Shown here piece by piece: positions 23,111 to 36,309 of a stretch of DNA of 64,000 bases. The stretch is from positions 151,470,501 through 151,534,500 of the forward strand of contig CM075670.1 of the NCBI GenBank assembly GCA_037962975.1, written 5' to 3'. The notes beneath the pieces were generated by a model. That model was given only the letters and a program-made list of their open reading frames with translations. It was not told where the DNA came from and did not search any database. Within the stretch, counting starts at the first letter, position 1. Every line of letters begins with the position of its first letter. The stretch is from Clitoria ternatea. Taxonomy: Eukaryota; Streptophyta; Magnoliopsida; Fabales; Fabaceae. The translations under genes and the position numbers were made by a program.

Positions 23111-23569
23111 GAAACCCTAGAAATTTGGATTTGGGGCTTTTGTCAAAACTTGAGAAATTTAGGATTTATTTGTCATGAGAGTAAATTTATATGTGGAAAT
23201 AAATTTTAGAATTATTAGCATTAATTATTGATGTTGAGGATTTGTTAAACCAAGAGAATATGGTGATGACTCTAAATTGTTAAGTGTGTTAGAAGTTGTA
23301 ATATTGTTATGGATGATTTGAACAATGAGAATGTGAATATGGTAGTTATTGAACTTTAAAGAACCTTAATCATAAAATTTAGAGAATATATATATTGTGG
23401 TTAAGAGAATTAATTTTCAGTGTGAATGTATGATGCCTAGGTGTGGTGTTATTGTTATGGTGAGAAATGACGTTGTAATGGTAGGTGACCGTTGATGATT
23501 GAACTTATGGATGGGTGTTACCATAAGATGTATAGAAATGAATGTGAACACCAAAACCATGGTGGTTGT
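23111..23569 (+). mobile_element. Background Tekay-like LTR, second piece
   Basis: Begins GAAACCCTAG; similar to the solo LTR at about 37,545 onward (AAACCCTAAG ... ATTGGGGCTTTTGGC). Ends with GTTGT (23,565-23,569), the target duplication of element 4. No gene. Confidence 0.65.
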
Positions 23570-24759
23570 TGTAACACCCTCGGTTAAATAAGATAGACCC
23601 TTCTGTAGGATCATCCTTTTTAACTAAGAGCGTTAACAGTTTTCAGAAAAAGTGAATATTTTTTTTCAAATAAAATAATGGCAGATCAGTGGAAGCAAAT
23701 AGTAGGTAAATCACATAGTCATTCACAAAACTATAAGTAATTGTACTCATAACAGAATGGGGCACGCAGGCACCCTTAAATATTTATACAGTCATCCATT
23801 GTCTTATTATTCATTAATAAATATTCTACTACATATATTCTACTTTTAATGAGTGTTCTCAATTGGTTCAACGTATTGCTATTCGTCGTACTTTGGTTCT
23901 TGGTTTCCTATTTCCTCTGTTAATATTCAACAGTAAGGGTGAGTATAACCCAAGACCCTGATGGTTATCCGGTACGGACATATCCAGTCAACAGAAAATA
24001 TCACATAAATCATGTAATTAATATATTTGTAACTATAACAATCAAGTATGCTGTCATGAAATGCATGTGTTTGGTTTATTATGATTTATCTTGAGTTTAA
24101 GTCTCATGATACATGTGGGCCCAATAAATCAATCCACCATCACCATTATCTCATTCTTTTGCAGTCATTCTGCTTAATTTGCCTCTTGGGCACAACGTTT
24201 CCATTCTAGAGCAATCGGAGCTCACCAAGTCCCCCATTCATTATCATAAGGTACGAATGAACTCACAGGTTCTCATCAATATATTATTTCATCTTGGGAC
24301 TTGGCTCTACATGATCATAGATATATTTCGTCATTTAGTCAAAGTACACCAGAATTGCATCGTCTCACCCGGCTTCAGGCGCGACTCTGATGCCATTGGG
24401 TTTCCGTCCCGGTCGTACTCCCAAGATTCTCCTCAGAGATCGAACATGAATGTCCTCCAGCGTACCAGGTGTATGCTCTAGTTTTACTCCCTCAAAAATA
24501 TTTTCATGATGCAAAATGCTTTATTTTTATTATTTGATCCTTGGGTATCTATGTGTTTCCAGTCTCATAATATTTATTCACAAGTTCTTGGGTCCCATCA
24601 ATTTTTCAAACATTGTAAGTCATTTTTATTATTTTATTTATTCTTATTCTAGAAAATATATTGGTTATATCTTGACTAAAATAATACTTCATTTAAAGAG
24701 TAAGTAGTATGTTTCTTATTTCATTATTCATAATTAAACAATAATAATTTCAGTAACAA

Positions 24760-24824
24760 TAATAATAGTTAATAATAATAGTAATAAGAATAACAATAAT
24801 AATAATAATAATAATAATAACGGC

Positions 24825-24856
<32 letters not shown>

Positions 24857-25019
24857 CTAGAACAATGATAGTGATAATAATAATAAATCATATTCATAAT
24901 TATAAGTTTCTTATTTCATTGTTCATAAATAATCAATAATAATATTAGTAACAATAATAATGATAATAATAATAGAAATAAAAATAATATTGATACTGAT
25001 AATAATAATAATAATTTTG

Positions 25020-25069
<50 letters not shown>

Positions 25070-25085
25070 AATATTAATAATCATA
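24760..25085. repeat. AAT/ATA microsatellite
   Basis: Interrupted (AAT)n, repeated in the partner LTR at about 31,725-32,080. ORFs of Ile/Met repeats over it are artefacts. Confidence 0.95.
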
Positions 25086-26074
25086 TTCACATTTATAATT
25101 ATAATTAATTGTAATCATAGCAACAGTGATATAAAGGAGACCCTTCATCCTTATTCCTTCGTTCATCTCATTTTTCCAAAACTTTCTCACTGGAATTCAC
25201 ATAGACACCCATGGTTCTTAATATTTTCATAATTCAATAGTGATCATATCATTTAATCATCATGGTTAATAATAATCAACACAGCCAGTCGAACATATAC
25301 ATAGCAATCAAGATATATAAAAACATACATGTAAAAATTAAAGCATATTGATATAACAGCAATTCCCGAACCTGCCCTGGAAAGGTGAGGACCAAAGGTA
25401 CCTTAACCCTTTCCTAACACTCGGTTTTCCCCCAGAATACCCGAGAATATACCCCCCTTACCTTAATGGAAGATCTTTGATTAGTAGAAGACGTTCTGTT
25501 ATTATCCTTGCTTCAGCTCACATTAAGGAGAAAAGGAAAATGAGAGAGAAAGAGACTTGTATGTAGAGAAGAAATAAGAAAGAGAGAGTTTTTGCTAGTT
25601 TTCATTGGTTCTGAGAGTTTAGACTTAGGAATGAATTGTGGCATTGATTTAATAATGCAAAACACAAGTGGGGGACAGACTTTTTCGTGATTGAAGGTTA
25701 GGTGCATTAATTATGGGAATAATGGAGATTTTTGGATAAAAAGAGAGCTGTAATTGACCATTTCTGCCGCCTACGCACAAGAGTTAGTATGATTAAAGTG
25801 AATATATATTGAAATATATAAAAGATGCTATGATTGGAGTAAAAAGGTGCAAGTTTCCCTGCAGGTGGCTCGTTTGTGATAATCCTTTTTGGATTTATGT
25901 GAACTAGTGGACCGGACACTAGCAGGAGCGAACCTTTTTGTTAGGAATGGCTTCTCGGTTCCAGTATTACTCCAGTCGGTTTCTATTGATCAAGTCCCCT
26001 TTCCATTCTGACGTTGGTCGGCCAATTGTTTCTGAGAGTTACTGGAGTCCAAAAAAACGAAAACAGACCCCTTT

Positions 26075-26365
26075 GAATCGATTCAAGCTCGCATGAATCG
26101 ATTTAAACGTTCCTGGACCTCATAAATAATGACTCCAGTGAGCTTTGAATCACGCTTAAGCGTGGCCCCTCGCGCTTGAGCGTGAGCATGCTATCACGCT
26201 TGGACACGCTACCTTCACGCTTGAGCGTGAGAAAGAATCAGGCCCTCTCCACATGTCCACGCTTCAGCGCGCCAAAAATATACATGAGTCACACTTGAGT
26301 GTGAGAAAAGAGGAAGAATCAGGACCCGAACGCGCTTGAGCGCAGAACGCTCACTTGAGCGTCCT
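26075..26365. repeat. Palindrome block: ATCGAT then CGCTTGAGCG motifs
   Basis: GAATCGATTCA and GAATCGATTTA are followed by CACGCTTAAGCGTG, GCGCTTGAGCGTGAG, CACGCTTGAGCGTGAG and CGCGCTTGAGCGC. TTACTGGAGTCC precedes the block at about 26,038. The partner LTR has the same at about 33,057-33,350. Confidence 0.85.
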
Positions 26366-26369
26366 TCAG

Positions 26370-27600
26370 CATAGCTTCGCTCGGAAGGGATTTCACTCGA
26401 AAGTGTTTCTGCTTGAAACACTCGGTCGGCTTTTCCTTCCCTGGAGGAGACTCAGTCGGAATTGCCTCACTCGGACTCCCTCAGAAAATATCTCACTTAT
26501 ATATATCCGTCTGAAAATGTTCTCAGTCAGCCACTTTTATTCGGAATTGGTCCACTCGGAACTATCCAGTCGGATATACTTCTACCCGAAAGTACTTAAG
26601 GATCTTTTCTTCACTCGAAATACTTCTCTCAGAGGTGCATAACTCAGAATTCATATGACTGAAAGGATCATTCGGAATTTTGTCACTCGGGAATCTGAGA
26701 GGTCATTCGGAGTTGTGTCATTCGGAAATCTTTTAACAGAGATCATTTGGAGTTGATCGGTCTTCTCGAAAATCATTCTTCTTGGGGATATCACTCGGAG
26801 TTGAAGGCAAGCTTGAAGACGGACTGAGCATAAGCTCTCGGTAACTTAAAGACATCCGAGTACAAAGGAAGGGTTCTTCTCTCGGATACTTATTTCCTCC
26901 AAAAACTTTTCACTCGTAAAAGTATTCATTCGGAGTCAATCTTTCTCTGTTCTAGAAGTACCTCATCTGAAATGACTCACTCGGTATATATTTCGGTCGG
27001 TGCTATATCATGCGGAAATCGGAAACCTCACTCGGTGTTATACCACTTGGAAAATGTCTCACTTGGGTGAACTCCCACACGGCATTGTCAAACTCGGAGA
27101 CACCCCATTTGGGAGAGTTACACTCAACTCTGAGCTAACCCACTCGGAATTTATCTACTCGGACATATCTTGATCTAAGAAGTACTCATTCGTATTCAGC
27201 TTTTTCTTCAGCTGGACGCACTTCTCTCGGAAATGTTTCACTCGAAGATGTTTCATTCGGGAATAAGGCACTTGAAAACGTTTGACTCAGAAACGAGTCA
27301 TTCGAAGGCGTTTGACTCGGAAATGAGTCATTCAAAGATGTGTCACTCGGACCTTTCACCCAGAAGTGGTTCTTCGAACACACTTCACTCAAAATGTCTT
27401 CGAGGCCAAAACTCCACTCGGAGGTGGCTCTCTGGGTCATGACTCACTCGGAAACCGATTAATTCACTCGGAATTTCCCTTGGTCACTCGGAAACATAGC
27501 CTTCACTCGGAATTTCTCTTGGTTACTTGGAATAGATCCCTTTTTCACTCGGACAGTCTTATTTAAGACATGTTTCACTCAGAAAATGGGTAATATCATT
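26370..27600 (-). repeat. CACTCGG array in element 4 LTR (CCGAGTG in element sense)
   Basis: About 15 exact CACTCGG and several dozen near variants, roughly every 20-35 bp. The partner array is at about 33,360-34,580. Confidence 0.85.
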
Positions 27601-27791
27601 AATGGTCTACATAAATTCCATGATTATACACAAAAATGAAATTTTTGGGATGTTACAGACCATCCTCATGGTATTTTATTCACTTATTAACACTTACAGA
27701 CCTTCCATACTTCATAATTTACAAAATAAGACTGCTACTAAAAACAGGGATGTTACACTCTCCTCCCCTTTTGGGAATTTCGTCCCGAAAT

Positions 27792-28390
27792 TCAAAGTTG
27801 AAACAATTGAGGGTACAATTCTCTGATCTTTTCCTCAATTTCCCAAGTAGTGTCCCCGTCATCTGTCTGACACCAAACTATTTTGACCAAAGAGATTTCC
27901 TTGCCTCTTAGCTGTTTTAGACATCGGTCAACAATCTTAACCGGTGATGCTTCAAAGGTAAGGTTTTCTTTTAGAACAAACTGATCAGGACTCAGAACAT
28001 GATCAGGACTTGGTACATATTTACGGAGTTGAGAGACATGAAAGACATTATGAAGGTTTGTTAGCTCGGGTGGCAGAGCAATACGGTACGCATGGGTTCC
28101 TATCTTTTGCAGAATCTGATAGGGTCCTACATATCTAGAACTTAACTTCTTGGCCTTTAGAGCTCTTCCTACACCAGTGGTAGGGGTAACTTTGAGAAAT
28201 ACATGGTTTCCCTCCTCAAATTCCAATGGCTTCCGATGTTTGTCTTAGTAACTCTTTTGTCTATCTTGTGAAGCCTTCATTGCCATTTGGATATTTCAGA
28301 CTTGTTCTGTAGTCTTCTGAACAATCTCTGGTCCAATTATTGCCTTTTCACCCGTCTCATACCAACACAAAGGTGTACAACATTTTCTTC
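27792..28390 (-). pseudogene. Integrase C-terminal region of element 4
   Basis: Minus strand. The last 144 codons (28,226 to 27,792) are open: a GPY-type segment (SSRYVGPYQILQKIG), HNVFHVSQLRKY, and a chromodomain-like tail (VKIVWCQTDDGDTTWEIEEKIRELYP). Upstream to about 28,390 the reading continues with stops and includes CCTPLCWYETGE-like wording and a DR-KELL stretch. Beyond this the element sequence ends abruptly in foreign LTR sequence. The catalytic core is absent. Confidence 0.85.
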
Positions 28391-28394
28391 CATA

Positions 28395-29825
28395 TAGAGT
28401 TTATAACTCAATAATTTACAGACGCTGTCGGCCAAGGCATTCCATTACCACTATTTACTTTCCCAGAAACTTTACTTCATAAATATTCTCGTCCCATGGT
28501 TTTCCTACATCAATACTCAAGAAAAGAACCGCAATCCAAGTGCTCTGATTTCCTCGATCGTTCCGTATCATCGTCCGGAACACAATCCTATCACAAACAT
28601 ACATATTCATGCTATTAATATACCATCATAATGCATCATCCCCCAAAACTCATTATCAAGTCCTAGACTTGTCTAAATCCAATTTATACGCTCATGTTAG
28701 GCTTTGGGAATTCCTCTCTCAAGACCCAGATTCTTTAAATCTTAAAGGGCTAACCACATCTAACAACAACAATACTATGGTCCTTAGCCTTAAGACTTCC
28801 AAATCAACACATGAATCATTCAACCATCACCAAAATTTATTCAACTCATTATAAGCCTCTCGGCTCCATCTAAGACCATCACCAATTCAACTATTTCAAA
28901 ATGGCATACCCACTCATCAACTGAAGTATCTATTTCCTTAATCCACTATCAATGGCTTGCAACCATTTTTAACATCATCATAAAAACCAACAATCTAAAT
29001 TAATTCCTCCAACCACATACATACTCATATACACTCCTCTCCCAATCCTCAATGATCAACACCAATGCTTCAAACATTCATTTCCTCATATATAATCATT
29101 CTAGAGTATTCAAAGCCATCAAAATCATCAATTTACCCAAAATCCCCAAATCACTACACTTAGGGTTTTTCATCAAAACTCAATAATCATTTCTAATAAC
29201 CACCAATCTCCATCATTAATAACACCCACACACATTATCATGGGTTTCCATTAAAAATCATCTTTCATGACATTATTACTCATTTCCCTCAAATCCTAGA
29301 GTTAGGGTTCCACTAAAATCAAACAGTCACCATTAACAACCATCATCTTCCATCTCTAATCTTGAAATTTTCGTATACCACTTCATACCCATCCAAAAAC
29401 ACACATAAAACACATCCCACCTTTGGGTTTTACATGAAAATGGTTCCTATTCCTAAACCCATTCATAAGGCACTCTCCTAACCACATAGAAACCAAAACC
29501 TAGGGCCAAAAAGATCAAAAGAGTAGAGAAATTTACCTCAAGCTCCAAGCTATCCTAAACCCTAGCATGTACACAAAAATGAAGGGAGAGAAAGAGGGAA
29601 ATAAGTTATATCTTGGTCCATCATTAAAATGTTTCCCGTTTTATAACAAACAGGATCTCCATTCAGGCTTAATACTAAATCCAAAAATTATTCTGAATAT
29701 AGATTCGGATTCCCAGTCATATTCTTAACAGTCCTGACCAACAGCATCTCAATCGGAAATACTTGGTCCAACACCCATATTCTAACCGGGTATAAGTTTA
29801 ACTCTTAAAGTCCCAATAATATTTG
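28395..29825 (-). mobile_element. Fragment of background-family LTR inside element 4
   Basis: On the minus strand it resembles the solo LTRs at 36,310 and 48,735: the GGACCAAGTAT...GAGATGC region, the AAACCCTA-rich middle and the GAATTCCC(A/G)AAGCCTAACA word. It then jumps from the equivalent of about 38,160 to GGTAAATAGTGGTAA (equivalent of about 40,805), skipping the palindrome and tandem-repeat region. Both LTR ends are missing. No gene; plus-strand ORFs here are shadows. Confidence 0.8.
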
Positions 29826-30370
29826 ACGAATTTCCTATCATAGCCCTCCTTCAAATTTTACGCATCTCGACACTTCTCCCATTTGGGTGTAGTAGGGACA
29901 ACATTTGGCCAATTCATCAAACTTAGAAGCGTATTCCCCAACTGTCATATTACCTTGCTTCAAATTATAGAATCCCTGCTCCTTCTGCCTCCTTATGTCT
30001 TCAGGGAAGTATTTGGCGAGAAATTCTGCCTTGAATCATCCCAAGTGATGACGTGTCCATCAGTTGCTAATCTGATTCTAGCATGAGTCCACCAGTGCTC
30101 TGCTTCCCCAACCAACATGAAGACAGCAAAGGTTATCTTGTCCTCATCAGGGCATCGCATAGCGGCAAAAATCTTTTCGAGATGCTCGATCCATAATTGT
30201 GCTCCTTTTGGATCGAAGCCTCCCTTGAATTGTGTAAGATTGTTTCTCTAAAAATCAGCTAGTCCTTGGCTCTGCCTAGTAGAGGCATGAGGTAATTCTT
30301 GTCGTTCTATTACCTCCATGATTCAGGTAAGAAGTTCCTACATGACATGATCATTGTTTCGGCGAGCCAT
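29826..30370 (-). pseudogene. Truncated gag of element 4
   Basis: Minus strand from ATG at 30,370 (MARRNNDHVM then TAG where CAG is expected, and TGA a few codons later). It continues through a one-base frame change into FKGGFDPKGAQLWIEHLEKI, MRCPDEDKITFAVFMLVGEAEHWW and a second one-base loss before ...LAKYFPEDIRRQKEQGFYNL. It ends at about 29,826 at the junction with the LTR fragment, before any zinc knuckle. Capsid part only; not functional. Confidence 0.85.
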
Positions 30371-30535
30371 TAGGAATTTGCTGAAAGAATATCAACAAAA
30401 GGATTCAGGGTATATGTTATGTGGAGAATTCCATATAGGAAATTTAGTCTTAGGTGTTTTATGGATTGTTCAATATTTCTATCAGAGTACGTGGAAACCT
30501 AGTGGTCTACTTCCCAAGCTTTATGAATCGACTAT

Positions 30536-30547
30536 GCTCTGATACCA
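30536..30547 (-). other. Primer-binding site of element 4 (initiator tRNA-Met)
   Basis: Complement of TGGTATCAGAGC, 4 nt inside the right LTR; sets minus-strand sense. Confidence 0.93.
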
Positions 30548-30551
30548 CCAA

Positions 30552-31770
30552 TGTAACACCCTCGGTTAAATAAGATAGACCCTTCTGTAGGACCATCTTT
30601 TTTAACTAAGAGCGTTAACAGTTTTTAGAAAAAGTGAATTTTGTTTTTCAAATAAAATAATGGCAGATCAGTGGAAGCAAATAGTAGGTAAATCACAGTC
30701 ATTCATAAAACTATAAGTAATTGTACTCATAACAGAATAGGGCACGCAGGCACCCTTAAATATTTATACAGTCATCCATTATCTTATTATTCAATAATAA
30801 ATATTCTACTACATATATTCTACTTTTAATGAGTGTTCTCAATTGGTTCAACGTATTGCTGTTCGTCGTACTCCGGTTCTTGGTTTTTTCCTCTGTTAAT
30901 ATTCAACAGTAAGGCTGAGTATAAGCCAAGACCCTGATGGTTATCCAGTGCGGACATATCCAGTCAACAGATAATATCACATAAATCATGCAATTAACAT
31001 ATTTGTAACTATAACAATCAAGTATGCTGTCATGAAATGCATGTGTTTGGTTTATTATGATTTATCTTGAGTTTAAGTCTCATGATGCATGTGGGCCCAA
31101 TAAATCAATCCACCATCACCATTATCTTATTCTTTTGTAGTCATTCTGCTTAATTTGCCTCTTGGGCACAACGTTTCCAATCTAGAGCAATCGGAGCTCA
31201 CCAAGTCCCTCATTCATTATCATAAGGTACGAATGAACTCATAGGTTCTCATCAATATATTATTTCATCTTGGGACTTGGCTCTACACGGTCATAGATAC
31301 ATTCCGTCATTTAGTCAAAGTACACCAGAATTGCATCATCTCACTCGGCTTCAGGCGCGACTCTGATGCCATTGGGTTTCCGTCCCAGTCGTACTCCCAA
31401 GATTCTCCTCAGAGATCGAACGTGAATGTCCTCCAGCGTACCAGGTGTATGCTCTAGTTTTACTCCCTCAAAAATATTTTCATGATGCAAAATGCTTTAT
31501 TTTTATTATTTCATCCTTGGGTATCTATGTGTTTCCAGTCTCATAATATTTATTCACAAGTTCTTGGGTCCCATCAATTTTTTAAACGTTGTAAGTCATT
31601 TTTATTATTTTATTTATTCTTATTCTAGAAAATATATAGGTTATATCTTGACTAAAATAATACTTCATTTAAAGAGTAAGTAGTATGTTTCTTATTTCAT
31701 TATTCATAATTAAACAATAACAATTTCAGTAACAATAATAATAGTTAATAATAATAGTAATAAGAATAAC

Positions 31771-31807
<37 letters not shown>

Positions 31808-31809
31808 GC

Positions 31810-31845
<36 letters not shown>

Positions 31846-32007
31846 TAGAACAATGATAGTGATATTAATAATAAATCATATTCATAATTATAAGTTTTTT
31901 ATTTCATTGTTCATAAATAATCAATAATAATATTAGTAACAATAATAATGATAATAATAATAGAAATAAGAATAATATTGATACTGATAATAATAATAAT
32001 AATTCTG

Positions 32008-32042
<35 letters not shown>

Positions 32043-34756
32043 CATAATAATGATAATGATAATAATATTAATAATCATATTCATATTTATAATTATAATT
32101 GTAATCATAGCAACAGTGATATAAAGGAGACCCTTCATCCTTATTCCTTCTTTCATCTTATTTTTCCGAAACTTTCTCACTAGAATTCACATAGACACCC
32201 ATGGTTCTTAATATTTTCATAATTCAATACTGATCATATCATTTAATCATCATGGTTAATAATAATCAACACAGCCAGTCGAACATATACATAGCAATCA
32301 AGATATATAAAAACATACATGTAAAAATTAAAGCATATTGATATAACAATAATTCCCGAACCTGCCCTGGAAAGGTGAGGACCAAAGGTACCTTAACCCT
32401 TTCCTAACACTCAGTTTTCCCCCAGAATACCCGAGAATATACCCCCTTACCTTAATGGAAGATCTTTGATTAGTAGAAAACGTTCTATTATTATCCTTGC
32501 TTCAGCTCACAGTGAGGAGAAAAGGAAAATGAGAGAGAAAGAGACTTGTACATAGAGAATAAATAAGAAAGAGAGAGTTGCTAATTTTCGTTGGTTCTGA
32601 GAGTTTAGACTTAGGAATGAATTATGGCATTGATTTAATAATGCAAAAGACAAGTGGAGGACAGACTTTTTCGTGATTGAAGGTTAGGTGCATTAATTAT
32701 GGGAATAATGAAGATTTTTGGATAAAAAAGGAGCTGTAATTGACCATTTCTGCCGCCTACGTACAAGAGTTAGTATGATTGAAGTGAATATATATTAAAA
32801 TATATAAAAGATGCCATGATTGGAGTAAAAAGGTGCAAGTTTCCCTGCAGGTGGCTCCTTTGTGATAATCCTTTTTGGATTTATGTGAACTAGTGGACCG
32901 GACACTAGCAAGAGTGAACCTTTTGGTTAGGAATGGCGTCTCGGTTCTAGTATTACTCCAGTCAGTTTCTATTAATCAAGTCCCCTTTCCATTCTGACGT
33001 TGGTCGGCTAATTGTTTCCGAGAGTTACTGGAGTCTAAAAAATGAAAACAGACCCCTTTGAATCGATTCAAGCTCGCATGAATCGATTTAAACGTTCCTG
33101 GACCTCATAAACAATGACTCCAGTGAGCTTTGAATCATGCTTAAGTGTGGCCCCTCACGCTTGAGCGCGAGCGTGCTATCACGCTTGGACACGCTACCTT
33201 CACGCTTGAGCGTGAGAAAGAATCAGGCCCTCTCCACATGTCCACGCTTGAGCGTGCCAAAAATACACATGAGTCACACTTGAGCATGAGAAAAGAGGAA
33301 GAATCAGGACCCGAGCGCGCTTGAGTACAGAATGCTTACTTGAGCATCGTTCAGCATGGCTTCGCTCGGAAGGGATTTCACTCGGAAGTGTTTCTGCTTG
33401 AAACACTCGGTCGGCTTTTCCTTCCCTAGAGGAGACTCAGTCGAAATTGCCTAACTCGGACTCCCTCAGAAAATATCTCACTCGGATATATATATATATA
33501 TATATCCGTCTGAAAGTGTTCTCAGTCAGCCACTTTTATTCAGAATTGGTCCACTCGGAACTATCCAGTCGAATATACTTCTGCCCGAAAGTACTTAAGG
33601 ATCTTTTCTTCACTCGAAATACTTCTCTCGGAGGTGCATAACTCGGAATTCATATGACTGAAAGGATCATTCGGAATTTTATCACTCGGGAATCTGAGAG
33701 GTCATTCGGAGTTGTGTCATTCAGAAATCTTTTAACAGAGATCATTCGGAGTTGATCAGTCTTCTCAGAAATCATTCTTCTTGGGGATATCACTCGGAGT
33801 TGAAGGCAAGCTTGAAGACGGACCGAGCATAAGCTCTCGGTAACTTAAAGACATCCGAGTACAAAGGAAGGGTTCTTCTCTCAGATACTTATTTCCCCCA
33901 AAAACTTTTCACTCGTAAAAGTATTCATTCGGAGTCAATCTTTCTCTGTTCCAGAAGTACCTTAACTGAAATTACTCACTCGGTATATATTTTAGTCGGT
34001 GCTATATAACGCGGAAATTGGAAACCTCACTCGGTGTTATACCACTTGGAAAATGTCTCACTCGGGTGAACTCTCACACGGCATTGTCACACTCGGAGAC
34101 ACCCCATTTGGGAGAGTTACACTCAACTCTGAGCTAACCCACTCAGAATTTATCTACTCGGACATATCTTGATCCGAGAAGTACTCATTCGTATTCAGCG
34201 TTTTCTTCAGCTGGACACATTTCTCTCCGAAACGTTTCACTCGGAGATGTTTCATTCGGGAATGAAGCACTTGAAAATGTTTGACTCAGAAACGAGTCAT
34301 TCGAAGGCGTTTGACTTGGAAATGAGTCATTCGAAGATGTGTCACTCGGACCTTTCACCCAGAAGTGGTTCTTCGGACACACTTCACTCAGAATGTCTTT
34401 GAGGCCAAAACTCCACTCGGAGGTGGCTCTCTGGGTCATGACTCACTCAGAAACTGATTAATTCACTCAGAATTTCCCTTGGTCACTCGGAAACATAGCC
34501 TTCACTCGGAATTTCTCTTGGTTACTCGGAACAGATCCCTTTTTCACTCGGACAGTCTTATTTAAGACATGTTTCACTCAGAAAATGGGTAATATCATTC
34601 ATGGTCTATATAAATTCCATGATTATACACAAAAATGAAATTTTTGGGATATTACAGACCATCTTCATGGTATTTTATTCACTTATTAACACTTACAGAC
34701 CTTCCATACTTCATAATTTACAAAATAAGACTGCTACTAAAAACAGGGATGTTACA
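30552..34756 (-). repeat. 5' LTR (element sense) of element 4
   Basis: 4,205 bp; matches 23,570-27,757 with a few percent differences by eye and small indels in the AAT tract. Followed by GTTGT. Confidence 0.94.
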
Positions 34757-34761
34757 GTTGT

Positions 34762-36309
34762 AATGGATCAATGGAACAAAATTGGGGTTTAAAAGAGGCT
34801 AAAAAGTTTATGTTGAACCTTAGGTGGCAATAATAGCATTTGGGTGATTCATATAATAATGGATGCATTATAGATGATGGGTGTGATATTGTTGATGTTG
34901 GGTATGGGTAACCCTTTAAGACTTAGAAAATCTTGGTTTTGGGAAAAGAATTCTCGAAACCTAAAACAATTACATGAATTGGTATTTTGACAAGTCTAAG
35001 ACTTATTATTAAGCTTTATGATATGTTAACAATTGTTTAGAATTGTGATGATGCCTTGAGATGGCTTATTGATTAAATATATGTATATATATATATGTGT
35101 ATGTGTATTGGTGTAGATTGTATTCTGAGCGATGAGGTGGAACAATCGAACCGTTCAAATCGTTGTTCTTCTCTTGAGGTAGGAAAGGAGTTTATATTCT
35201 AAATGCATGATTTGAATAATTGATGATTAACGTATATGATGTTGCTCATGTTTGCCTTGCATATGTTCTATTGATGAATTATGATATTGGATGTTGTGAA
35301 AACTGTGCTTGGCAAATGTGTGATATGCATTTGAAATATTGATGGTATGCCTTGTAGTGGTTGGTAATTGTCATGAGAATTTAGGCGAATGTTATGCCTT
35401 TTTGTTGTTAAGAATGCATGTGTATTCACCATAAAAAAATTTAATGATGAATATGGATGTTTAATGGAAATGGATATTGTTGTTGAGCATACCCTTGAAT
35501 ATGGATGAAAGATTGATGGATATTACGGTTGATGATTGTTGATGCCATTATGATTGATGCAAGTATAAACTTGTATTTACGAGTTGAATTTATGTTGATG
35601 GAAAATGTTGTGAATGCCACACTAAAATTTGAGATAATGGCATTAAATGATGAAATTAAAACCCACTAAGAATTAAGTGGTGATGTGATTATGTGATGGT
35701 TGATATTGTGATGATGATGTTCTTGGAAAATATGTGATTGCATTTAGAATATATGTATGTGGTGTGTCCTTGGTGGTGATTGATAGTGACTTGAGATTTT
35801 GGCAAAGAGTGTACCTATGTCATATTGTGAAAACCATGTATGTTTCACCACTATTGATGAGATATGATATTTGATAATGAGAATTGAATGATGTCGTGGT
35901 GTGACACACCCATGAGTGATGATGAAAATATTGAGACAATGATTAGATGCCATTGTGTTTGTTGCCAATTAGTGAATTGGAAACGATGTTGAAAAATTTA
36001 CAGAATTAAAGAGATTATGTATATCACACTAAAGCTTGAAACAATGGCAAGATAACTGAAGTTAAAATCCACTAAGAATTGTAGGTTGACAATGTATATG
36101 TTGGTGTTATACATTGCAAGTATACTTGTTGATATGCCTTCTTAATTTCTATGTGTGGATTGAAATTGATGAGACTCCTTGGCCATTATGTTGTGAACTA
36201 TATGAATTGATGCCTTAGAGCTTATGTGAAAAGTTGTATGCCTTGGAGAATGCTATAATTGGTTGTGTGCCACTATCTATAATTTTAAGTGTAAAATATA
36301 CCCCTAAGT
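34762..36309 (+). mobile_element. Background Tekay-like LTR, third piece
   Basis: AT-rich DNA similar to the middle of the solo LTRs (the TTGGGTATGGGTAACCCTTTAAGACTTAGA stretch and AAGTATAAACTTGTATTTACGAG). Ends AAAATATACCCC-TAAGT, where the solo LTR is inserted. No gene. Confidence 0.75.

Larger units (their letters stand above)
23570..27757 (-). repeat. 3' LTR (element sense) of element 4
   Basis: 4,188 bp. Holds an AAT microsatellite (about 24,760-25,085), then, left to right, ATCGAT palindromes (26,075-26,110), CGCTTGAGCG palindromes (26,150-26,365) and a CACTCGG array (26,370-27,600). A purine tract on the minus strand (complement of 27,758-27,772) lies just inside. Confidence 0.94.
23570..34756 (-). 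mobile_element. Element 4: chromovirus (Tekay-like) with 4.2-kb LTRs and a mostly replaced interior, TSD GTTGT
   Basis: LTRs at 23,570-27,757 and 30,552-34,756 (TGTAACACCC...GATGTTACA). Target duplication GTTGT at 23,565-23,569 and 34,757-34,761. An initiator-Met PBS beside the right LTR and a polypurine tract beside the left LTR show minus sense. The interior is only about 2.8 kb: a broken gag, then about 1.4 kb of another family's LTR, then an integrase tail. Protease, RT, RNase H and the integrase core are absent, so it cannot move by itself. Confidence 0.93.

Noticed and set aside
24960..25232. Ile-rich ORF (and 31,911-32,180 on the other strand)
   Set aside because: Translation of the AAT microsatellite.
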